A stretch of DNA of 64,000 nucleotides, taken from assembly GCF_052060035.1 (NCBI RefSeq), contig NZ_JBPOEA010000003.1, forward strand, positions 62,001 to 126,000, read 5' to 3'. The position numbers were made by a program, and so were the translations under genes. Positions 44,765-52,633 of the stretch are shown here, piece after piece (within the stretch, counting starts at the first letter, position 1; the number at the start of each line of letters is the position of its first letter). The notes below the pieces were generated by a model. The model saw only the letters and a list, made by a program, of their open reading frames with translations. It was not told the DNA's origin and made no database searches. The stretch comes from Fodinibius sp052060035 (lineage in GTDB: Bacteria > Bacteroidota > Rhodothermia > Balneolales > Balneolaceae).

Positions 44765-46477
44765 TTATCCGATACGATATTTTAACTCCTCAATTTTACC
44801 GAGTATTTCGCCGCGATCCATTTCTTGGTAGCGCTCTGGTAAGAGTTCTTTAGAGGTGCATTCAATAACGGCGCTAAGTGTTTGCAATTCAATTTCTTCG
44901 GGATAGGTAGGCGGAAGAAAATCATTGAGTGCTAAGTCCAGAATTTCAGGTGTCACTTTGTCGAGATCTTTTGCAGCGGCCCTGAATTTAGCTCGGGTCA
45001 ATGCGGCTTCCATATCGGCACCGGAGAAGGTTTTCAATCCCTGCTCAATAAGTTTTGGGGTATATTCTTCGGTCATTCTAAGACCTGTTTTCTTTTTCAT
45101 CGCATCAAAAAGCTCAACGCGCTCTTCTTTGGTATGTGGAGGAAACAACGCCAAGTGTTCTTCGGCACGCCCCTGGCGTTTAAGATCTACCGGCATTAAA
45201 TCAGGACGCGCCGTCATTAAAAACCAGATAATTTCGCCGCGATTTCGGGTGTCACTCATAAAAGTAGCAATCTGGGAAAATACCCGACTGGATACACCAC
45301 TATCACCGCTGGCATCGCGATCACCGAGATAAGCATCAGCTTCGTCAATCATAACCGCAACAGGCGACATTGCTTTAAGCAAGCCTAAAATCTTTTCGAG
45401 GTTGCCTTCAGTCACGCCCTGCCACTGGCTCCGAAAGTTTTTCAGTTTCACCATGGGAATTCCCACTTCACTGGCAAAACAGGTCACCAAAAATGTTTTT
45501 CCTGTGCCAACTGGACCGCAAACCAGATATCCCATCGGCAGCACATCCTGACGCCCACTTTTTAGGGCCTGCACAGCGTGTCGGAGATGCTCTTTTACTT
45601 TTGTATGTCCCGCCACATTGTCCAGAGTATATTCGGTTTCAACAAATTCCAGTAGTCCATACGCCTCGGCCTCGATCAATTCTTTCTTTGCCTCAGACAG
45701 CCGATCATGCGTTATTTTCTCTCTATTCTCTCGAGCATTGGAAAGGATACTACGCAGATTGATAAAATTAAGTCCCGCTGTTTGTTGAGCTACCACCTTT
45801 TCACTAACCTCAGAAAACGCTTCAAACTCCTCATCAGTAGACTCAAAATCGATAAACTGCTGGCGCTGCTGCTCGTCGGGAATATTAATTTTGATATCGG
45901 TGGTGTACGGATTTTGAACCAGCGTTTTATTCAGATCTGCCAGATTTTCTGTAAGTAATACAGTAGTAAAATCAGCCGCTAAAAACATGGGGTCATGCGC
46001 CCATCGAGATAAATAGACCATCGAAGTACGATCCTCGGATCCACTGGAACCTGCTTCATTCATCGGTACAATGGTATCAGCATAATCGATAATCAGGGCA
46101 ATGCTCTTTTTATCGTCGATACGTACCCGAAAATATTGCTCCAAAAGTGAAAATACCCGCACCGGATCTTTAGGCATCTTGTTGGCATAATCTGTACCCA
46201 TCAATGAATCACGCCCCGACAACGCCCGGTTAAAATCTTTCTTTGATTCTCCGTCCCGAAAATAAATTCCGGAGGAGCGATCATAGAAAATGACGTAGTC
46301 ACGCGCTCCGAAGAATTCTTCCGATAGAAAAGATTTAAGACGTACGAAATCAGTTTGATCTTTACGCTGGAGTGAAACTAAATCATGCACATTTCCATGC
46401 AAGATGAATTGATTGATCGTGCGACTAAGATATTTTTGTGCAAATTGCTGTGCCCAACTGGGATAATGGTCAAACAT
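44765..46477 (-). CDS. Double-AAA ATPase with a degenerate first AAA domain
   Basis: A 570-residue protein. The second AAA+ domain (about 280-500) is complete: Walker A GPVGTGKT at 321-328, Walker B VAVMIDEAD at 373-381, sensor 1 in FLMTARPDLM, and an arginine finger in DLKRQGRAEEH. The first domain (about 20-215) keeps the strand pattern of an AAA fold, with a Walker B-like IALIIDYAD and a sensor-like TVLLTENLADLN, but no Walker A lysine. It starts FILHGNVHDLV. Such proteins act as remodelling ATPases, often hexameric; the substrate is unknown. It is the distal gene of a cluster led by pspA, 123 bp after the CNNM-like gene. No protease domain is attached. Confidence 0.82.
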   Translation of the reverse strand: MFDHYPSWAQQFAQKYLSRTINQFILHGNVHDLVSLQRKDQTDFVRLKSFLSEEFFGARDYVIFYDRSSGIYFRDGESKKDFNRALSGRDSLMGTDYANKMPKDPVRVFSLLEQYFRVRIDDKKSIALIIDYADTIVPMNEAGSSGSEDRTSMVYLSRWAHDPMFLAADFTTVLLTENLADLNKTLVQNPYTTDIKINIPDEQQRQQFIDFESTDEEFEAFSEVSEKVVAQQTAGLNFINLRSILSNARENREKITHDRLSEAKKELIEAEAYGLLEFVETEYTLDNVAGHTKVKEHLRHAVQALKSGRQDVLPMGYLVCGPVGTGKTFLVTCFASEVGIPMVKLKNFRSQWQGVTEGNLEKILGLLKAMSPVAVMIDEADAYLGDRDASGDSGVSSRVFSQIATFMSDTRNRGEIIWFLMTARPDLMPVDLKRQGRAEEHLALFPPHTKEERVELFDAMKKKTGLRMTEEYTPKLIEQGLKTFSGADMEAALTRAKFRAAAKDLDKVTPEILDLALNDFLPPTYPEEIELQTLSAVIECTSKELLPERYQEMDRGEILGKIEELKYRIG

Positions 46478-46600
46478 ACCGTTTTATTATTTAATTTGGT
46501 TTGAGTCCACTCCTTATAATAACGTTTAAATCAACAGATTTCGCCCAGCCTTCCTGCTTTTAAGCGTTGACAGAAAATATTAATCTCCTTTTACAACTGA

Positions 46601-47875
46601 TTATTCCAACACGACCAATTTTACCGTCTCAATGCGACTGGGTGTTGCTTTACTAATGATAATCTTCTTACCGGCAATTAATAGTTCTTCATTCACTTTA
46701 GGGATACGTCCCAGTTCATTAATGATGTATCCCGCTATCGTTTCGTACTCGGTAGATTCCTCGGGCAGATCAACCTCGGGAAATTTACTGATAAGATCCT
46801 CAATCTCTACACTGCCACTGAGGATATAGGTGTTGCCGGATAGTTTTTTCAGGATTCGATCTTCCGTATCATATTCATCTTGGATATCACCGACTACTTC
46901 CTCCAAGAGATCCTCAATCGTAATCATCCCAGCCGTTCCGCCATATTCATCGATAACAATAGCCACCGAAATATTTGAGCTGCGAAATTCTGAGAGCAGA
47001 TCTTTCGACTTTTGTGATGCCGGAACCAACTTTATGGGACGTACTATTTCGGATAAATTATCAGGATTGCTAAAGAGATCGTAAGCAAAGATAACCCCAA
47101 TAATATCATCAATAGATTCTTGGTAAACAGGAAGCTTTGAAAAGCCTGAAGAGATAAAAAGTTTTAAGGTTTCATCAATACTGGCATTTTTTTCAACCGC
47201 AACAATATCGGTACGCGGTATCATGGACTCCTTCACGCGTTTGTTGGAAAGCTCAAGCACGTTATGCAGGATTTCGGAGTCATCCTTATCCAGATCGTGG
47301 CCGCCAGTATCACGCAGTTCCTGAAATATCAGTTCAACATCTTCTCGTCGAAATATTTTCCCTGAACGATCTACCTCCGGATTAATAAGTTTAATCACAA
47401 AATCAGAAGACTTGTCAGCTATAAAGACAAGTGGCTTAAATAACTGGTTACATATCTTTTGAGGAACGGCTATGATCTTCATCCACCAATCGGCATGTAT
47501 ACGAAATAATGCTTTAGGGATAATTTCACCAAAAAGCATAATCACAACCGAAGCAATCACCGTTTGTATTACTAATACCAACGCTTCGGAAGGCAGCGAC
47601 CCCATCCAACTCTGATAAATCTCGGTAATGGGGCCTACTAAAAAAATAGTCATCAATGTAGCATAAACCACATTAACTATGTTATTACCCACCAACGTAG
47701 TAGTTAGAAAGGTTTCCGGTTTATGGATAAAATCATTTACCACACGACCGGTCCATGATCCTTTGCGAGATTCAATCTCCAGCTTGAGCTTATTTGAACT
47801 GACAAAAGCTATCTCTGACCCCGAAAAGAAACCGCTAAGTAGAATAGTTAATATTATAAGGAGTAGTTCAGTCAA
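46601..47875 (-). CDS. CNNM/CorC-type membrane protein (hemolysin C family)
   Basis: A 424-residue membrane protein. An N-terminal DUF21 transmembrane domain (about 1-190, four helices, with LSGFFSGSEIAFVSSNKLKLE as the conserved start) is followed by a tandem CBS pair (about 200-330) with VKESMIPRTDIVAVEKNASIDETLKLFISSGFSKLPVYQ and IDEYGGTAGMITIEDLLEEVVGDIQDEY. The CorC_HlyC domain (about 340-420) is at the end. Homologues are involved in magnesium or other cation handling, and the CBS pair binds ATP. The start is a TTG at 47873-47875. It lies 92 bp downstream of the crotonase gene on the same strand. Confidence 0.88.
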   Translation of the reverse strand: MTELLLIILTILLSGFFSGSEIAFVSSNKLKLEIESRKGSWTGRVVNDFIHKPETFLTTTLVGNNIVNVVYATLMTIFLVGPITEIYQSWMGSLPSEALVLVIQTVIASVVIMLFGEIIPKALFRIHADWWMKIIAVPQKICNQLFKPLVFIADKSSDFVIKLINPEVDRSGKIFRREDVELIFQELRDTGGHDLDKDDSEILHNVLELSNKRVKESMIPRTDIVAVEKNASIDETLKLFISSGFSKLPVYQESIDDIIGVIFAYDLFSNPDNLSEIVRPIKLVPASQKSKDLLSEFRSSNISVAIVIDEYGGTAGMITIEDLLEEVVGDIQDEYDTEDRILKKLSGNTYILSGSVEIEDLISKFPEVDLPEESTEYETIAGYIINELGRIPKVNEELLIAGKKIIISKATPSRIETVKLVVLE

Positions 47876-47967
47876 TACGGATAAAATATAGAGCTTTACC
47901 GGTCAAGTAATTTTGACCGAAGGTTGTTGAAAATGGTATTAAAAAGGTGACAAAAAGAATCAGTAAT

Positions 47968-48744
47968 CTATTTCCCCTTAAACTCAGGCTTTCTTTTTTC
48001 GAGAAAGGCAGAGGTCCCTTCCATGCAATCTTCCGTTTCACACAGTTGCCCAAATAGATCTGCTTCTACCTGATACCCTGAATGGTGATCAGAATGATAA
48101 ACCGCTTTAATGGCATTCCTGATAGCAATTGGACCATTTTTTAAAATGTTATTTAGCAACTCCTTTGAAGCTTCCACAGGTGTAGCACTCACCTCATTAA
48201 CCAAGCCAAGCTGTAGTGCTTCTTTCGCCTTAACTTGCTTACCGGTTAAAATCATCTCCAAAGCACGAGCTCTACCTATTAAACTGGGAAGTCGTTGCGT
48301 ACCGCCATATCCCGGGATTAATCCTAATCCAACTTCCGGCAAACCAAACACGGCATTTTCACCGGCTATGCGCAGGTGACAAGCCATGGCCAGTTCGGCC
48401 CCACCACCCAATGCATATCCGTTAACAGCAGCAATAACCGGCTTGCGGGTATCCTCAATAAGTTGAAAAATTTGCTGACCTTTTTGAGAAGCCATTCGAC
48501 CGGATCGATCATCCAATTCGCGAAGCTCTTTAATATCAGCGCCAGCTACAAAAGCCTTATCGCCGGCTCCTTTTACGGTAATAGCATTGATATCCTCATC
48601 TACCTGAATAACCTTGAAAAGATCAGCAAGCTCATTTAATACGTTGTCATTTAAAGCATTTAGTTTTTTGGGGCGATTAATCGTGACTGTAGCTATGCCC
48701 TTCTCATCCGTTTCTAATGTAATAGTACTATATGATTTACTCAT
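47968..48744 (-). CDS. Enoyl-CoA hydratase/isomerase (crotonase family)
   Basis: A 258-residue crotonase. The oxyanion-hole motif is in AFVAGADIKELRELDD. Both catalytic glutamates are present, in GYALGGGAELAMACHLRIAG and in FGLPEVGLGLIPGYGGTQRL. Length and motif pattern are those of enoyl-CoA hydratase or 3-hydroxybutyryl-CoA dehydratase, which hydrates trans-2-enoyl-CoA in fatty-acid and butyrate-type pathways. It starts 8 bp after the stop of the coiled-coil gene of the pspA cluster, so it is very likely cotranscribed, although crotonases are not usual partners of PspA. The link may be lipid metabolism or chance. Confidence 0.88.
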   Translation of the reverse strand: MSKSYSTITLETDEKGIATVTINRPKKLNALNDNVLNELADLFKVIQVDEDINAITVKGAGDKAFVAGADIKELRELDDRSGRMASQKGQQIFQLIEDTRKPVIAAVNGYALGGGAELAMACHLRIAGENAVFGLPEVGLGLIPGYGGTQRLPSLIGRARALEMILTGKQVKAKEALQLGLVNEVSATPVEASKELLNNILKNGPIAIRNAIKAVYHSDHHSGYQVEADLFGQLCETEDCMEGTSAFLEKRKPEFKGK

Positions 48745-48752
48745 AAACTGAA

Positions 48753-49649
48753 TTATTCTTTAACTCGACTTGAAGAATCAACTTCCGAGTCGACGGCTGT
48801 TTGCTGTTTTAATTCATCTTCGACATCCAAAAAATCAGAATCTAAATCAATTTCCTCAAGATCGGAGCTATAAGGTAAAATATCTCTATCTAAATCATCA
48901 ATAAGCTGTGATGTTTCTTCGACTTCTTCAAGTAGGTTATCGAGTTGAAATCCAATTTCCTCTGGATTACTCATCGTCATAGATTGCTCATAAATATATC
49001 GAATGGCATCTTCTATCGTTTCAAGATGTGTTTCACAGATTAAGTACTTTTCTTTGGCCATCTCAAATTTTTTGAGACGCTTTTTCAAAATCCCCACGCG
49101 CCGGGCAGTTGTTCGTTTCAATTGTTCCGATTTCATATTCTGTATTTCGCGTTCGGCTTTTTGAACTTCCTGCTTCAAACTTTCTTCTACCGAAGTATTC
49201 ATATATAACCGATAGCGCTTATGGAGATCCAACAAAGTAAGATAATTAGAAAGGAGTTCTCCAATTTTGTTGCGAATGTTTTCCAACAACCCCTGTGAAC
49301 TATAAGGCAACTTATCAAAATTCTCCTTAATTAACTTGGCAAGATGCTTTAACACCAAAAAGCGTTTCTGACTTTTTTTATCAAGCTCCTGAAAAGTAGA
49401 TTTTTCTTTCGCTGCAGGATTTTGTTCCCGTACTTTTTTCAACTTTATATTCTTTCGGAATCGGGGCAATCTTGGTACGATTCCCAGATACATAAGCTCA
49501 ACAGCAAATGTCATCGTTAGAATCAAGCTTGAAACCAAACCCATGCCACTCATTGCAAACGCAGAAATAGCGGCAACCAGCAAGACTCCTAAATTGAGGG
49601 GATGCAAAAATGCTTCACGCGTAAAATTAATGGAGTTTTCATCACTCAT
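48753..49649 (-). CDS. Membrane-anchored coiled-coil protein of the pspA cluster
   Basis: A 298-residue protein with no family recognised. The start ATG at 49649 follows the mini-PspA stop by 6 bp; a GTG at 49655 would add two residues. Two hydrophobic segments lie near the N-terminus (about 18-34 and 36-55, LGVLLVAAISAFAM and VSSLILTMTFAVELMYLG). A basic linker follows (RFRKNIKLKKVREQN). A long charged helical, probably coiled-coil region then runs to about 240, with EESLKQEVQKAEREIQNMKSEQL. The C-terminus is strongly acidic (DDLDRDILPYSSDLEEIDLDSDFLDVEDE). The layout suggests a hairpin in the inner membrane with a cytoplasmic rod, fit to recruit PspA-like proteins to the membrane. That is an inference from context. 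Confidence 0.65.
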   Translation of the reverse strand: MSDENSINFTREAFLHPLNLGVLLVAAISAFAMSGMGLVSSLILTMTFAVELMYLGIVPRLPRFRKNIKLKKVREQNPAAKEKSTFQELDKKSQKRFLVLKHLAKLIKENFDKLPYSSQGLLENIRNKIGELLSNYLTLLDLHKRYRLYMNTSVEESLKQEVQKAEREIQNMKSEQLKRTTARRVGILKKRLKKFEMAKEKYLICETHLETIEDAIRYIYEQSMTMSNPEEIGFQLDNLLEEVEETSQLIDDLDRDILPYSSDLEEIDLDSDFLDVEDELKQQTAVDSEVDSSSRVKE

Positions 49650-49655
49650 AATCAC

Positions 49656-50111
49656 TTACTCATCTTCAAGTTCATTGTCAGCTCGATCAGAAAGGGGTGT
49701 TGAATCCCTGCCAATTGTTTTATTTACCTTGATGTTATTCGCTTGTTCTTCGATCTCATTATAAAGGAGTCCCATCTCCAGTTTAACTTGCTTCAGTGTA
49801 TCCTTAGCCTTGGACCTTCTAATCTCTTCATCCATTTCTTGTTCAGTAATCCTATCCTCACTTTCATCAATAAGACTATCCATTGCCAAATCAAGCCTTG
49901 CCTCGACCGAGGCCAATTTATGCTTCACCGAATAAAGAAAGTCATCGAAAGAGTTCAGCATCTCTGTTTTATCCATACTTTTGAGCGCACCAGCAATATT
50001 CTGTGTACGCTTGGCCCGCGAGGAACGCTCTTTTATTTCGCGCATTTTACGATAATGCGCCTTGTATTCTTCTTTAAGACGTTCGCGTTCACTTCTGCTG
50101 TCATTAGCCAT
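49656..50111 (-). CDS. Short PspA-like (IM30 C-terminal-half) paralogue
   Basis: A 151-residue, highly charged helical protein. Its central part matches the second half of the PspA encoded just upstream. NIAGAL (38-43) and EARLDLAMDS (70-79) match KIADAL (149-154) and EARMELALDS (181-190) of PspA with identical 32-residue spacing. VKLEMG (109-114) matches FKAEMG (214-219), with a six-residue insertion. The first PspA helices, including the membrane-binding amphipathic helix, are absent. It starts 17 bp after pspA, and the next gene follows 6 bp after its stop. It may co-assemble with or cap PspA/ESCRT-III-like polymers; this is an inference. Confidence 0.7.
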   Translation of the reverse strand: MANDSRSERERLKEEYKAHYRKMREIKERSSRAKRTQNIAGALKSMDKTEMLNSFDDFLYSVKHKLASVEARLDLAMDSLIDESEDRITEQEMDEEIRRSKAKDTLKQVKLEMGLLYNEIEEQANNIKVNKTIGRDSTPLSDRADNELEDE

Positions 50112-50128
50112 GGCTCAAGACCATCTTT

Positions 50129-50917
50129 TTAAGATTTCGACTTCTCTTTATTGCCAATTGTTTTATCCTGTTGTTTCTCGGATGTTTGTTCATCAATTTC
50201 AATCTCTTTCTCACCATCAGATGCACCTATACTTTTTTCCTTTTCAGGTGCATCCACTTTACCCATTTCGGCCTTAAATTGCTCTACCAATTCATGAGCA
50301 CGCAGCTTTTCAGCATTGGCCTCGATTTCCATGGTTTCAGTGTCAATACTATCCAAAGCTAATTCCATGCGGGCTTCGTTCTTTGCCGTTTTTTCATTAA
50401 GTCGATTGACCATCTCATCATGAGTCTGGTCAAGTCCTCCGGTTTCAAACTGCTCCAGCGCATCGGCAATTTTGCCCTGCCATTCAGCACGTTCACTGGC
50501 ACGCATGGCTTCTTTGGCTTCCTGAATCTTGCGATCCTTCTCACGCATAAAGGCTTTTTTCACTTTCAACGCCTTCTCATAAGCCTGCTCCGCAAATTTT
50601 AACTGCTCTCTTGAGGTCGCTAAATTTTCTTTAGCCGTTTCAAGCTGCATAGCATATCCTTCGGCAATATCGTCTCTATCAGCCTGGATGGCAGATTTAA
50701 TTTTTGCTGTTAAATCCTCAATCTTTTTTTCCAGCTTATTTACCTCTTTCTGGAGCATGATTTTATTCGCCTTAACGGTAGCGATATTTTCATTCATCTG
50801 CGGAATCTGATCATTAAGATCCCGGATATTCTGCTCCAGAATAAGTTTTGGATCTTCCATTGAGCTTACGAATCCACCAAACAGCGACTTGATTGCACGA
50901 ACGAATCTTTTAAACAT
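50129..50917 (-). CDS. pspA: Phage shock protein A / IM30 (Vipp1) family protein
   Basis: A 262-residue bacterial ESCRT-III-like membrane-remodelling protein. It starts with the amphipathic helix MFKRFVRAIKSLFGGFVSSMEDP (only the first 20 residues are the lipid-binding helix). The alpha-helical hairpin follows (about 25-155, with ILEQNIRDLNDQIPQMNENIA). The later helices contain QFETGGLDQTHDEMV and EARMELALDS (181-190). An acidic, Glu/Lys-rich tail (220-262) is added beyond the usual end. Homologues stabilise damaged inner membranes by forming rods and rings. The gene leads a tight run: mini-PspA, a 2-TM coiled-coil protein and a crotonase. No pspB, pspC or pspF homologue is present here. Confidence 0.93.
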   Translation of the reverse strand: MFKRFVRAIKSLFGGFVSSMEDPKLILEQNIRDLNDQIPQMNENIATVKANKIMLQKEVNKLEKKIEDLTAKIKSAIQADRDDIAEGYAMQLETAKENLATSREQLKFAEQAYEKALKVKKAFMREKDRKIQEAKEAMRASERAEWQGKIADALEQFETGGLDQTHDEMVNRLNEKTAKNEARMELALDSIDTETMEIEANAEKLRAHELVEQFKAEMGKVDAPEKEKSIGASDGEKEIEIDEQTSEKQQDKTIGNKEKSKS

Positions 50918-51252
50918 AGTATTATTTATTTTATTAGATTTTGCCCTACCCTTAGTACTTAGACTTACATTAATTGCGAGTTAACTATCCATATACTTAA
51001 ATGCCGTATAGAGGCTATTAATACAAATTCCGTCAAAAGCGACCACTCATATACGACGTAAAGTAAACTTAATTAACTCAACTTTTTTATCTTCTACACA
51101 ATATAGCCAAATCTTCAACAATTAATCATCTTTTGGGTTTGGATAGAGCTTACGAAAAGTATTCTAAAATGTTAGAGATAAATTAAATCCCCTACTCTCA
51201 ATTTGAGTATAGAGGCTTTTTCTATTGGTATCATCATAATATTATATCCTAT
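50918..51252. other. Intergenic leader region upstream of pspA, no gene seen
   Basis: About 335 bp of AT-rich sequence between the pspA start and the decayed kinase fragment. No open frame, RNA gene or clear terminator was found. I looked for a sigma-54 promoter (TGGCAC-N5-TTGC) because rpoN is in the window and PspA is sigma-54 controlled in E. coli, but found none convincing. Confidence 0.4.
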
Positions 51253-51512
51253 TCAACTTTCTATTAAAGTACTGCCAATACCTTTCACGTCTGACTTCTC
51301 AAAGACTAACTTAAATTGGGTTCCGTTTTTATTAGAAAAGTGAACTTCGCCTTCTAATTGCTGTTTTAATAGATTTATTAATGTCATACCGATAGTTGAT
51401 AAATCCCCTTGCTTTACATTATCAGGTATGCCCCCTCCATTGTCTGTGATTTAAGTGAGTAATTTTCGCATTACCACAGACTGATATCGCTAAAAACCGA
51501 AACGGATCCCTT
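51253..51512 (-). pseudogene. Remnant of a sensor histidine kinase C-terminus, frameshifted
   Basis: On the minus strand, 51253-51450 encodes a short HATPase C-terminal fragment. ITDNGGGIPDNV (G1 box) is followed by IGMTLINLLKQQLEGEV (G2 region) and NGTQFKLVFE, ending in TGA at 51253-51255. A stop codon sits directly upstream in that frame (51451-51453). Shifting by one base at that point continues the protein as FRFLAISVCGNAKITHL, which then joins ITDNGGG in perfect register. The rest of the kinase is missing. It is most likely the decayed end of a PAS- or GAF-linked kinase of the HisKA_2/HWE type. Confidence 0.6.
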
Positions 51513-51571
51513 CTAAAAAACGTTTATCAACCTACATATTAACGATATGAGTAAAAGCAATTATTACCTAT

Positions 51572-52522
51572 ATGAGCATACAGATGAAAGCATCTTATTT
51601 TGAAGAATTTGGAGAGTTGGATCAAATAAAAACCGGAACTCTTGAGCGACCTGAGCCTGGTGAAGGAGAAGTGCTTGTTCGCGTGAAAGCAGCGGGGGTA
51701 AACCCTGTAGATGCAGCGGTTGCTCGGGGAATGCTTAATGAAGTTATCCCAGCGGAATTTCCAGCTGTTCCGGGTTGGGATATGGCGGGTACAATTGAAG
51801 AATGTGGTTACGCCGCCCATCGATTTCAAAAAGGAGATCAAGTTTACGCCTACGCCCGTCGCCCTACCGTACAACATGGAACCTTTGCAGAGTACATATC
51901 TATTCCTGAAAGCTATGTTGCAAAACGCCCTCAACAACTTACAATGGTAGAATCTGGAGGCATCCCTTTGGTCGGATTAACTGCCTACCAGGCCCTGTTC
52001 CAATTTGGTGATCTGCAAGAAGGACAAACATTGTTGGTATTGGGCGGTTCCGGAGGTGTTGGAACGATGGCTATTCAGCTGGCAAAAACCGTTGGAGCTA
52101 ACGTTATCGGTGTAGCCAGCGAACAAAATCAAGACTATATGGAGGAACTTGGAGCCGACAAGACAATTGATTATAAGGCAGGCAATATAGGAAAAGCTGT
52201 TCAAAACGTGGCACCGGATGGAGTTGACTTTATCTTCCACTGCTCCCGAGGGAATTCACTGAATCAAAGTATTGACACCCTCAAAAGTGGTGGACAATTG
52301 ATTTCTATCACTAACAGAAGTCCGGAAATTCCGGATGATATTAAATTCCAATACGTATTTGTTGAACCTAATGCCAAGCAATTAACACACATACAGCAGC
52401 TGGCTGATGATGGCCATATTAAGGTGCCGGTTTCCAAAACGTTTGATTTGGATGAGGTGGCAACAGCATTGCAAGAGATTGAGTCTTTGCATACGCAGGG
52501 TAAAACCGTGATTACCCCCTAA
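51572..52522 (+). CDS. NADP-dependent quinone oxidoreductase / zinc-independent MDR-family dehydrogenase
   Basis: A 316-residue medium-chain dehydrogenase/reductase. The N-terminal GroES-like domain has GEVLVRVKAAGVNPVDAAVARG and PAVPGWDMAGTIEE, lacking catalytic zinc ligands. The Rossmann domain contains LLVLGGSGGVGTMAIQLAK, the AXXGXXG-type NADPH site, near 150-168. GADKTIDYKAG follows. It likely reduces quinones, enones or other electrophilic carbonyl compounds. Length is normal for the quinone oxidoreductase group. It is a single gene, 112 bp ahead of an aldo/keto reductase on the same strand, and both are detoxification-type enzymes. Confidence 0.88.
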   Translation: MSIQMKASYFEEFGELDQIKTGTLERPEPGEGEVLVRVKAAGVNPVDAAVARGMLNEVIPAEFPAVPGWDMAGTIEECGYAAHRFQKGDQVYAYARRPTVQHGTFAEYISIPESYVAKRPQQLTMVESGGIPLVGLTAYQALFQFGDLQEGQTLLVLGGSGGVGTMAIQLAKTVGANVIGVASEQNQDYMEELGADKTIDYKAGNIGKAVQNVAPDGVDFIFHCSRGNSLNQSIDTLKSGGQLISITNRSPEIPDDIKFQYVFVEPNAKQLTHIQQLADDGHIKVPVSKTFDLDEVATALQEIESLHTQGKTVITP

Positions 52523-52633
52523 AAAAAATTACGCTCGAATAATAGAAATCAACCCTCTTCCTTCATTTTTTAACACCTATTCCTATGAGTTTGAAGTGTA
52601 ATTAATGAGAAAATCATAAACCATATAAATATT

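Noticed and set aside
50918..51252. Sigma-54 promoter upstream of pspA
   Set aside because: No TGGCAC-N5-TTGC match was seen in the leader.
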